Below are positions 43,328 through 51,080 of a DNA stretch of 64,000 nt, one piece after another. Source of the DNA: Chloroflexi bacterium AL-N1 (GTDB lineage: Bacteria; Chloroflexota; Chloroflexia; Chloroflexales; Roseiflexaceae); assembly GCA_013122435.1 (NCBI GenBank), contig WYDT01000027.1:25320-89319 (forward strand), in the 5' to 3' direction. The stretch's first letter is position 1. Each line of letters begins with the position of its first letter. A program made the translations under genes and the position numbers. Below the pieces are notes generated by a model. That model searched no databases, was not told the DNA's origin, and saw only the letters and a list, made by a program, of their open reading frames with translations.

Positions 43328-43957
43328 ATGAATACAATACAACATATTGCTGTTATTGATTATGGTGCCGGGAACCTCCCCAATGTGATACGCGCATTGA
43401 CGCGGGTAGGTGCTCATCCGGTTGCAACCAGTGATCCTGATGTTGTGCATAAGGCTGCGGTGGTTGTGTTTCCTGGAGTTGGTGCTACACTTGATACCAT
43501 GCAGAGTCTTGAACGTTTGGAAATGGTTGAAGTGATTCGGGAAAGTGTACGTTCTGGTAAGCCAGTGTTAGGTATTTGCGTGGGTATGCAGGTTTTATGT
43601 GACACCAGCGAGGAGTTTGCTCAGCACGAGTGCCTTGGTATCGTAGGTGGCCATGTTCGAATGCTGCCAGATGGGCAGAAAATACCACAAATCGGTTGGA
43701 ATCAAGTTCATTACGCTGATACGGTAAAGCAACACAGGCTTTTTCACGATATTGCTGATGGGAGTGATTTCTACTTTGTTCATTCCTATTATTGTGATGT
43801 TACTGACTCACAAGTGATTGCGGGAACAACCAACTATGGTATTCCGTTCCCAAGTGCCATTTTGCGAGATAATTTGCTGGCAGTGCAATTTCATCCCGAG
43901 AAAAGTGGTTATTACGGGCTCAAGTTGTTGTCTAATTTTATTGCATGGGCTAGTTAA
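43328..43957 (+). CDS. hisH: Imidazole glycerol phosphate synthase, glutaminase subunit
   Basis: 209 residues, class I glutamine amidotransferase giving ammonia to HisF. Catalytic Cys in VLGICVGMQVL, His and Glu in VQFHPEKSG. Starts VIDYGAGNLPNVIRAL (the usual GN followed by a variable residue). A TATAAT at 43315-43320 lies only 7 bp before the ATG. First gene of a hisH-hisA-X-hisF cluster. Confidence 0.95.
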   Translation: MNTIQHIAVIDYGAGNLPNVIRALTRVGAHPVATSDPDVVHKAAVVVFPGVGATLDTMQSLERLEMVEVIRESVRSGKPVLGICVGMQVLCDTSEEFAQHECLGIVGGHVRMLPDGQKIPQIGWNQVHYADTVKQHRLFHDIADGSDFYFVHSYYCDVTDSQVIAGTTNYGIPFPSAILRDNLLAVQFHPEKSGYYGLKLLSNFIAWAS

Positions 43958-43960
43958 GCT

Positions 43961-44674
43961 ATGGAAATCATTCCTGCTATTGATATTCAGAATGGACAGT
44001 GTGTGCGGTTGTACCAGGGCGATTTTGAGCGTTCCACTGTTTATGGTACTGATCCAAGCGCAGTTGCACAGCGCTGGGTGGCTCAGGGCGCACAACGGCT
44101 TCATGTGGTAGACCTGGATGGTGCGAAAGCCGGATGTCCCATTAACACACAAGCTATTCAAGCTATTGTTGATGCTGTCAATGTGCCGGTTCAGTTGGGT
44201 GGAGGGCTGCGTACGGACGATGCAGTTCAGGCCGCACTTGGGTTGGGTGTATCGCGTGTTATTCTTGGGACGGCTGCTGTGCAACATGCAGAGACGGTGG
44301 CAGGTCTGGTGCAGCGCTATGGTGAGTCGATCATTGTGGGCGTTGATGCGCGTGATGGTTTTGTGGCTACTGCAGGCTGGATGACAACTGCACACGTTAG
44401 GGCCGAGGACCTGGTGGCTGAAATGGTGCAGGTAGGTGTACAGCGCATCATTTACACCGATATTAGTCGTGATGGCACATTGACTGAGCCAAACTACGAT
44501 GCAACGGCGGCTCTCATAACTGCTGATGGTCCGGCGATTATTGCGTCTGGCGGAGTAAGTCGTGTCGAACAGTTACAGCGGCTGGCTCAGCTTGGTGCGG
44601 AGGCTGCTATTGTAGGGCGTGCACTTTACACAGGCGATATTGATCTTTCGTATGCTATTGAGGCGTTACAGTAA
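43961..44674 (+). CDS. hisA: ProFAR isomerase
   Basis: 237-residue TIM barrel: opens MEIIPAIDIQNGQCVRLYQG, with catalytic Asp in AIDIQ and in ITDISRDGTL-like IYTDISRDGTLTEPNYD; phosphate loops QLGGGLRT and IASGGVSR. 3 bp after hisH. Confidence 0.95.
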   Translation: MEIIPAIDIQNGQCVRLYQGDFERSTVYGTDPSAVAQRWVAQGAQRLHVVDLDGAKAGCPINTQAIQAIVDAVNVPVQLGGGLRTDDAVQAALGLGVSRVILGTAAVQHAETVAGLVQRYGESIIVGVDARDGFVATAGWMTTAHVRAEDLVAEMVQVGVQRIIYTDISRDGTLTEPNYDATAALITADGPAIIASGGVSRVEQLQRLAQLGAEAAIVGRALYTGDIDLSYAIEALQ

Positions 44675-44729
44675 TGCCTGGGCCCTTTCTCGTAGACATA
44701 AAAATTTTCACAGACATGTTGGAGAACGT

Positions 44730-45836
44730 ATGACCAAAGGACAGGATATTACCAGCAAATACGAACAAGAACGTTTACGTGCGGCTGAACAGTCACAAAT
44801 CGTATACCTTCAGGGGCAGATTGATGAACTTCGTCGCCTGATTAAAGATCAAACGAATAAATACAATTGGGTGATGGAGCAAGTTCGCCGAGTTGAAGGT
44901 AGTACCGCGCAAGTCGAAGGGATCTTTGAACGGCATCGCCAGGAAGTCTCGCAGTCGCTTGACACCTATCGTCGCGATATTGCTACCCTGCGTCGAGAGG
45001 TAGCAAATGCGCTTGTGAAGGCTGAAGAGAGTGTCAAGCCAATTCGCGAGATTCAAACTCAAATTCATCAACTTGCTGAGGTGCGTAAACAGGATCGTGA
45101 TCAGGTTGCTGGTTGGCTTGTTCGTATTGAGGATCTAGAACAACGTACGCTCTCCTGGCAATCGCAAATTCGTGAAACCGATGAGCGTTATCGCACATTG
45201 TCTGAGCAGTTGGATGGCTTTCACGCTGCTGATGAGCAAGTGCGTGCGGAGGTTCGCAAGTTCAACGAAGATTTACAGGTTGAACGCCAGAATCTGCGAC
45301 GCCAGTCCGTTGAGGCGCAACAGTTGGTCTCTGATGTGCGTAATGTGCTGGATGAGCATCGTAGTCGCATTGTCCGTCTTGATGAAATTCGGCAACAGAT
45401 CGATTTGTTTGCAGAGCAGCTCCCTGAGCGAATTGATGTTGCTGAAACAAAAGTGAGTGGGTTGATTGATGAAATCAAACGGATTGAGCGGGTATCAACA
45501 GAGCGCTTTTTAATGAATCAGGAACGCTTGGAAGAGGTCCGTCATCAACAGGATGAACGAGTAGTTTCGTTGCAAGAGACCGATGAGCATCATATGCGGC
45601 AATTGTCGGCATGGCTCAATCGTGTTGATGGCATTGTGCGTGAATTAGAGCAGCGACTGTCTCGTACTACTACGCGTATCGAAGATGCACAACGTGAACA
45701 GTTATTACAGTTGTCTCTGTTGGAACAACGTGAACCTAAAACGCTTGAAATATTGTTAACTGCTATCGAAACTCGTTCTGAACAGATTCGTGCTGAACAG
45801 ATTGAACATGGTGTAGCTACATCAGATTCAGAGTGA
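44730..45836 (+). CDS. Coiled-coil protein inserted between hisA and hisF
   Basis: 368 residues from the ATG at 44730 with GGAG 5 bp upstream; an open frame from 44619 overlaps hisA and is not used. Almost wholly alpha-helical heptad repeats rich in Glu, Gln, Arg (for example LQGQIDELRRLIKDQTNKY, IRQQIDLFAEQLPERIDVAE, WLVRIEDLEQRTLSWQ). No membrane segment or signal. No family recognised. It stops 3 bp before hisF, so it is in the his operon though it has no evident link to histidine synthesis. Confidence 0.75.
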   Translation: MTKGQDITSKYEQERLRAAEQSQIVYLQGQIDELRRLIKDQTNKYNWVMEQVRRVEGSTAQVEGIFERHRQEVSQSLDTYRRDIATLRREVANALVKAEESVKPIREIQTQIHQLAEVRKQDRDQVAGWLVRIEDLEQRTLSWQSQIRETDERYRTLSEQLDGFHAADEQVRAEVRKFNEDLQVERQNLRRQSVEAQQLVSDVRNVLDEHRSRIVRLDEIRQQIDLFAEQLPERIDVAETKVSGLIDEIKRIERVSTERFLMNQERLEEVRHQQDERVVSLQETDEHHMRQLSAWLNRVDGIVRELEQRLSRTTTRIEDAQREQLLQLSLLEQREPKTLEILLTAIETRSEQIRAEQIEHGVATSDSE

Positions 45837-45839
45837 TCA

Positions 45840-46652
45840 ATGCTAAAACGAAGAATTATTCCGTGCCTGGATGTGAAAGCTGGACGTGTGGTTAAAGGGG
45901 TGGCGTTTCTGGCCCATCGTGATGCTGGTGATCCGGTTGAGTTAGCAGCAGTGTACAATACGTCGGGTGCCGATGAGTTAGTGTTTTATGATATCACGGC
46001 CAGTAGTGACGAGCGGGCCATCATGGTTGATGTTGTGGAGCGAACGGCTGCTCAGGTTTTTATTCCGCTTACGGTTGGTGGTGGGATTCGCACTGTTGAT
46101 GATATGTATCGAATGTTGCGTGCTGGTGCCGATAAGGTGTCCATCAACACAGCGGCGGTACTGAATCCACAACTTATTGAAGAAGGTGCCAAGCGCTTTG
46201 GGAGTCAGTGTATCGTTTTATCGATTGATGCACGACGTGTACCACGAGCAGACGATGATGCGTCACATGAGCCAAAGTGGGGTGTTTTTACCCATACAGG
46301 CCGTGATCCACGCCCGACAGGTCTTGATGCTATCGAATGGGCGCGTCGGGGGGTAGCGCTTGGGGCAGGCGAGATTGTGATTAATAGTATGGATGCCGAT
46401 GGCACAAAGAGTGGGTATGATATTCCACTGCTCCGTACTCTGTCACAGCAGGTTGGTGTTCCGGTGATTGCATCTGGTGGGGCGGGGAAACCAGAGCATT
46501 TACTGAGTGGATTGATTGATGGCCTAGCTGATGCAGTGTTAGCGGCGTCGATCTTTCATTTCGGGACCTATAGTGTTGCGGATGTGAAGAACTATCTAAC
46601 GCAGCATGGCGTACCAACACGCCCGATACCAAGTGAGTTATTTGAGAATTAA
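45840..46652 (+). CDS. hisF: Imidazole glycerol phosphate synthase, cyclase subunit
   Basis: 270-residue TIM barrel. MLKRRIIPCLDVKAGRVVKG opens it with the catalytic Asp; LVFYDITASSDER, TVGGGIRTVDD, VINSMDADGTKSGYD with the second catalytic Asp, and IASGGAGKPEHL follow. Slightly long because of an insert (RRVPRADDDASHEPKW) after SIDAR. The usual GVNF is GVAF. Confidence 0.95.
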   Translation: MLKRRIIPCLDVKAGRVVKGVAFLAHRDAGDPVELAAVYNTSGADELVFYDITASSDERAIMVDVVERTAAQVFIPLTVGGGIRTVDDMYRMLRAGADKVSINTAAVLNPQLIEEGAKRFGSQCIVLSIDARRVPRADDDASHEPKWGVFTHTGRDPRPTGLDAIEWARRGVALGAGEIVINSMDADGTKSGYDIPLLRTLSQQVGVPVIASGGAGKPEHLLSGLIDGLADAVLAASIFHFGTYSVADVKNYLTQHGVPTRPIPSELFEN

Positions 46653-46696
46653 GTAAGCGCAGTTATCGCCTATAACTGTGGCATTGGGAGTCAATT

Positions 46697-47404
46697 GTGG
46701 AAGTTGTTGTACACTACTTTGCGGGGCATCGCGACATCACAGGTTGCAGTGAGGAACGCATTGCACTGGCTGAGGGCGCTACTGTGGGGATGTTGTGGGA
46801 GCAGTTGATCGTGCAGTATCCCCGGTTAGCTGGTTACACTGGTAGTGTGCTGTATGCTGTCAATCAGGAATTCAGTACCCTCGAAACGCCACTGTCTAAT
46901 GGCGATGAGATTGCGTTTTTGCCACCGGTGAGCGGTGGTGTGCCATCAGAAGTATCATTGTTCCGCATTACTCAGCTTCCACTTGACCCGACGCCGCTTG
47001 TGCTACATGTACAGTCTCCAGATATGGGTGCGCTGGTTACGTTTACCGGGATTGTGCGAAATCATTTTGGTGGGAAAGCGACTGCCTATCTTGAATACGA
47101 AGCGTATGAAGCGATGGCTGTTCCGGTATTGGAGCGTATTGCTGCAGAGGCACAGCAGACCTGGCGGCTTGGTAAAATTGCCATTCATCATCGAATTGGG
47201 CGACTTGAGATTGGCGAAACAGCCGTACTCATCGTTGTGGCTGCACCACATCGCCATGAAGCGTTTGAAGCGGCTGAGTCGATTATGAATCGGATTAAAC
47301 AGATTGCCCCCATCTGGAAGCGTGAGATATGGTCGGATGGGACAAGTGAGTGGGTGGGAGGAGAGCATGAACGGAAGGCGCACACAAACGACAAGCCGGT
47401 GTAG
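46697..47404 (+). CDS. Molybdopterin synthase, MoaD-MoaE fusion
   Basis: 235 residues from a GTG at 46697 with GGGAG 7 bp upstream. Residues 1-81 are a MoaD ubiquitin-like domain ending PPVSGG, the C-terminal Gly-Gly that must become a thiocarboxylate. Residues 90-230 are MoaE: LVTFTGIVRNHFGGKATAYLEYEAY, RIAIHHRIGRLEIGE-like segment, and catalytic lysine region APIWKREIWSDGTSEWV. For activity the chain must be cut after Gly-Gly, as shown for MoaX of mycobacteria. The same organism has an AOR that needs a pterin cofactor. Confidence 0.92.
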   Translation: MEVVVHYFAGHRDITGCSEERIALAEGATVGMLWEQLIVQYPRLAGYTGSVLYAVNQEFSTLETPLSNGDEIAFLPPVSGGVPSEVSLFRITQLPLDPTPLVLHVQSPDMGALVTFTGIVRNHFGGKATAYLEYEAYEAMAVPVLERIAAEAQQTWRLGKIAIHHRIGRLEIGETAVLIVVAAPHRHEAFEAAESIMNRIKQIAPIWKREIWSDGTSEWVGGEHERKAHTNDKPV

Positions 47405-47423
47405 CTTTTGTGCTCTCACCGGC
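47395..47423. terminator. Hairpin between convergent moaDE and the one-helix gene
   Basis: GCCGGTG / CACCGGC, 7-bp stem around the moaDE stop codon. No T-run after it on the plus strand (TAAAGCATATAT). Weak bidirectional terminator at most. Confidence 0.35.
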
Positions 47424-47443
47424 TAAAGCATATATATAACCAG

Positions 47444-47653
47444 TTACTGAAGCAGCATTTCGAAGTTTGGTTCGTCACCACCACCTGTTAACCGGCGAAA
47501 ACCATTTTGTATCGCGCGCATGGCTCCTTCCCCGATCCAAAACGTGAGTAATGAACCAAGAATGAGACCAATGGCACTTCCCAAAGCTGCACCGATACCA
47601 AACAAGAGATATCGAGTGCGCTTGTAACGAATTCGTCTGATGCTCGTAGGCAT
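47444..47653 (-). CDS. One-helix membrane protein downstream of rsfS
   Basis: 69 residues from the ATG at 47653 (GAGG 8 bp upstream). Basic N-terminus (SIRRIRYKRTRY), one long Gly-rich helix (LLFGIGAALGSAIGLILGSLLTFWIG), then a short tail. Resembles glycine-zipper membrane proteins; no further assignment. Starts 11 bp after the rsfS stop. Confidence 0.55.
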   Translation of the reverse strand: MPTSIRRIRYKRTRYLLFGIGAALGSAIGLILGSLLTFWIGEGAMRAIQNGFRRLTGGGDEPNFEMLLQ

Positions 47654-47663
47654 TTGAGGTTCC

Positions 47664-47996
47664 TCACTGAACAACAACCACAGGCGTTGCTTTACTCCAT
47701 AGTCGCTCAAGACGGTAGTAGTCGCGCAACGCTACGGAGAATATATGAACTACAACATCATCGTAGTCAAGCAGTACCCATCCAGTATCAGATGTTCCTT
47801 CAGCGCGTGCGTGACGCTTGAATTCCTGCTCAACCCCCTCTTCAACAGCGGCGAGAATAGCTTTGAGTTGACGGTCACTCTCGCCTGAGCAGAGGACAAA
47901 GTAATCAGCAAAAGCATTGAGTTCACGCAGGTCTAACATGACAATATCACTAGCCTGCTTATCTTCAACTAACTCAACGATACGTTGGGCAAACAC
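47664..47996 (-). CDS. rsfS: Ribosomal silencing factor RsfS (Iojap)
   Basis: Binds L14 of the 50S subunit and blocks subunit joining. 110 residues from GTG 47996. DIVMLDLRELNAFADYFVLCSGES is the family core, and WVLLDYDDVVVHIF the C-terminal strand. A better ribosome site (GGGAG, 5 bp spacing) precedes an in-frame ATT at 48011, which would add five residues and match homologue length; a rare ATT start is possible. Confidence 0.9.
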   Translation of the reverse strand: MFAQRIVELVEDKQASDIVMLDLRELNAFADYFVLCSGESDRQLKAILAAVEEGVEQEFKRHARAEGTSDTGWVLLDYDDVVVHIFSVALRDYYRLERLWSKATPVVVVQ

Positions 47997-48167
47997 TGTC
48001 GATTCGATAATTCTATCTCCCTGTAAATAGACTATTTCTGTAGCTTTAATTCTACCAGAATTGCTGTGCTGTGTAAATATGATCTAGATTTTGAGCTGTG
48101 GCGATTTCGCTCCCTAGAGCTTCTTTCCAAAAATGCGAGGGGTATTCATAACAATAAGGAATTTGGT

Positions 48168-48674
48168 TTATGTTAAGCCAAAGACAATTTGAGTTGCAAA
48201 TTGAAACGATGCCGGTAACAGGTCAAGAATTCCACCGAATGCAGATAATAGGACCGGTGCTATCTGTGAGTCATTGAGTGTATCAAGCCAGTTTTGTTCA
48301 GGAACGGCTGCTCCTACAGTGATGAGCACGGCGCATGCCAGGGCTGCCTGAGCAAAGCCTAGAATACCACCAGCCAGGTGATCGAGCCATCCGAGAAACA
48401 GCAGCCCCACAAAGCGATGGAGTAGAGAGGCGAGTAGACTTGATAGACCGCTAACGGCTACCATGACAAAGAGAAACCCCAGCACCTGTGTAATAATATC
48501 GTTTTGAACAAAGGATGAGAGTGTATCGGCAACATTGGAGCCATATCTGCTTGCCAGAACGATGCCGGCGATGAGTCCTGCCGTTGAAAGCACTTGACGA
48601 ATAAGCCCCCAGTAAATACCCAGCGTGCTCGATGAGAGGATAATAATAATAATGGCAATATCAATACTGTTCAC
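48168..48674 (-). CDS. CvpA-family membrane protein
   Basis: 168 residues, four hydrophobic helices. IDIAIIIIILSSSTLGIYWGLIRQ at the start and FVGLLFLGWLDHLAGGILGFAQ in the middle match CvpA/colicin-V-production-type proteins. Function still unclear in the family. Lies between dnaK and rsfS on the same strand. Confidence 0.8.
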   Translation of the reverse strand: MNSIDIAIIIIILSSSTLGIYWGLIRQVLSTAGLIAGIVLASRYGSNVADTLSSFVQNDIITQVLGFLFVMVAVSGLSSLLASLLHRFVGLLFLGWLDHLAGGILGFAQAALACAVLITVGAAVPEQNWLDTLNDSQIAPVLLSAFGGILDLLPASFQFATQIVFGLT

Positions 48675-48845
48675 CGTAGTTTGTTCTCCAGGCAGCCTCT
48701 ATCAATATTTTTTAGAGTCTAAATGTTATAGTAGGGAATTAGCAGTATAGCATGTGCAATGTGCATGTAATAGAGGGAAACATGAATGCTAGATGACAAT
48801 ACCTGTTGGATATGCCTGGCTGAAAGAAGTCATAGTGTAATAATA

Positions 48846-48875
48846 AGAGGGTGCAACCACCGTTACACCCTCTTG
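48846..48875 (-). terminator. Terminator downstream of dnaK
   Basis: AAGAGGGTG / CACCCTCTT 9-bp stem with an inner AAC/GTT pair and one mismatch, 22 bp after the dnaK stop. On the minus strand it is followed by ATTATTA. Confidence 0.6.
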
Positions 48876-48896
48876 AACCCGTTTGTTTTTTACAAG

Positions 48897-50789
48897 CTAT
48901 TCTACGGTGTACTCGCCTTCAACGACTCCATCGTCTTTTTTCTTACCGTCTGCTTGCGGAGCGCCAGCACTAGCAGATGCCGGTTGTTGCTCACTGTAAG
49001 CGGCCTGCCCAACCTGAATCATGGCTTGTTGAAGTTCGGTTGACAGTGTACGCATGCGCTCTTCATGTTCCTCTTGAACTGCCTGACGCAAGTCTCTGAT
49101 AAGACCTTCAATGCGCTCCTTTTCGACTGAGTCAACTTTGTCACCTAGCTCATTGAGTGACTTTTCGCTCTGATACGCAAGACTGTCAGATTGATTTTTT
49201 AACTCAATCAATTCACGGCGCTGTTTATCCTCTGCGGCATGAGCCTCAGCCTCACCGACCATGCGATCAACTTCATTTTTGTCAAGGTTAGTGCTCGCAG
49301 TAATGGTGATACGCTGTTCTTTGCCTGTCGCTTTATCCGCTGCAGAAACATTTAAGATACCATTTGCATCAATATCGAAGGTAACCTCGACTTGTGGCAT
49401 GCCTCGTGGGGCTGGTGGAATACCTTCCAGGCGGAACCGACCGAGTGACATGTTGTCGTTGGCCATTTCGCGCTCACCCTGCAAGATGTGAATATCAACA
49501 GCGGTCTGGCTGTCTGCGGCAGTAGAGAAGATTTCACTCTTCTTAGTTGGGATGGTTGTGTTACGATCAATCAGTTTGGTCATCACACCACCAAGTGTCT
49601 CAACGCCGAGAGAGAGTGGTGTAACATCCAGCAACACGACATCTTGCACCTCACCACCGAGCACACCCGCCTGGACGGCTGCCCCGATAGCGACAACTTC
49701 GTCCGGGTTTACGCTCTTATTAGGCTCTTTGCCAGTTAACTGACGTACCAATTCCTGTACGACTGGCATACGGGTTGAACCACCAACCATCACGACTTCG
49801 TTCAATTGCTGAGCAGAAAGGCCCGCGTCACGCAGCGCCTGAGTGAAAGGTCTTTTGAGCCGTTCAGTCAAATCTTGCGTAATCTGCTCAAATTTGCTGC
49901 GTGTGAGTTTAAACTGCAAGTGTTTTGGTCCGCTCGCATCAGCGGTGATAAATGGAAGACTAAGTTCGGTTTCCGACATGCTTGAAAGCTCGATTTTGGC
50001 TTTCTCTGCGGCTTCACGTAGTCGTTGCAGTGCCTGGCGGTCCTGAATAAGATCGATGCCCTGGTCCTTCTTAAATTCTTCGATCAACCAGTTGACGATG
50101 CGTTGATCATAGTCGTCACCACCAAGATGCGTGTCACCGTTGGTAGCTTTTACCTCTACCACACCATCACCGACCTCAAGCACGGACACATCGAATGTAC
50201 CACCACCCAGGTCGAACACCAGAATAGTCTCATCGGCCTTCTTGTCTAAGCCATAGGTAAGGGCAGCGGCTGTCGGTTCGTTGATAATACGCAGCACCTC
50301 GAGCCCGGCAATCTTACCGGCGTCTTTGGTTGCCTGACGTTGTGAGTCGTTAAAGTACGCAGGAACCGTAATCACTGCCTGGGTGACTGGTTCACCAAGA
50401 TAGGCTTCAGCATCGGCCTTGAGTTTTTGCAGGACCATCGCTGAAATTTCCTGCGGTGTGTACTCTTTGTTCGTTTGGGATGAGACGACACGAACATCAT
50501 TATGTGGTCCTTTGGTTACCTGGAAGGGGACCATCTCGCGTTCAGAGTCAGTCTCTTCATAATTACGTCCAATAAATCGCTTAAGTGAAAACAGTGTATT
50601 TTCAGGGTTGATGGTTGCTTGTCGTTTAGCGGTCTGACCAACTAAACGCTCACCGTTTTTGGTGAAAGCAACAACCGAAGGTGTTGTGCGATTGCCTTCC
50701 GCATTAGGGATGACGGCTGGATCGCCACCTTCCATCACCGCGACAACTGAATTTGTAGTACCTAAGTCAATACCTACTATTTTAGCCAT
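48897..50789 (-). CDS. dnaK: Molecular chaperone DnaK (Hsp70)
   Basis: 630 residues, full length. MAKIVGIDLGTTNSVVAVME, phosphate loop VFDLGGGTFDVSVLE, adenosine loop VVMVGGSTRMPVVQ, substrate-domain start DVTPLSLGVETLGGV, lid, and acidic tail VVEGEYTVE. ATG at 50789 with GAGGAGG 9 bp upstream. No grpE or dnaJ follows it. No CIRCE-type inverted repeat was seen upstream (50790-51080); the interval is AT-rich with no gene. Confidence 0.97.
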   Translation of the reverse strand: MAKIVGIDLGTTNSVVAVMEGGDPAVIPNAEGNRTTPSVVAFTKNGERLVGQTAKRQATINPENTLFSLKRFIGRNYEETDSEREMVPFQVTKGPHNDVRVVSSQTNKEYTPQEISAMVLQKLKADAEAYLGEPVTQAVITVPAYFNDSQRQATKDAGKIAGLEVLRIINEPTAAALTYGLDKKADETILVFDLGGGTFDVSVLEVGDGVVEVKATNGDTHLGGDDYDQRIVNWLIEEFKKDQGIDLIQDRQALQRLREAAEKAKIELSSMSETELSLPFITADASGPKHLQFKLTRSKFEQITQDLTERLKRPFTQALRDAGLSAQQLNEVVMVGGSTRMPVVQELVRQLTGKEPNKSVNPDEVVAIGAAVQAGVLGGEVQDVVLLDVTPLSLGVETLGGVMTKLIDRNTTIPTKKSEIFSTAADSQTAVDIHILQGEREMANDNMSLGRFRLEGIPPAPRGMPQVEVTFDIDANGILNVSAADKATGKEQRITITASTNLDKNEVDRMVGEAEAHAAEDKQRRELIELKNQSDSLAYQSEKSLNELGDKVDSVEKERIEGLIRDLRQAVQEEHEERMRTLSTELQQAMIQVGQAAYSEQQPASASAGAPQADGKKKDDGVVEGEYTVE

Positions 50790-51080
50790 TGTATGCTGCC
50801 TCCTCAAATGGGTAGAGTTGCGATATTGCGATGGTTACGACATATCTATACTTCGCCGCAACTCGCGCTGGTTATAAGTGTATCCTGTTTACACTAATTG
50901 GCTGTAAGAGGTGTGTTAGAAAAGTATTAGAACTATTATGATTATGACAAGTGAATTATGAAAATTATGAGATTTTGATTAGTACTTCTTTCCTATCTGG
51001 GGTTACTACAGAATATGCTACAATATTATAAGCCCGCAAACTACTCTGTATGATTGCCTTGCGGAAGGGGAACACGTTTC

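Noticed and set aside
50790..51080. CIRCE operator upstream of dnaK
   Set aside because: The inverted repeat TTAGCACTC-N9-GAGTGCTAA or a near version was not found in the interval.
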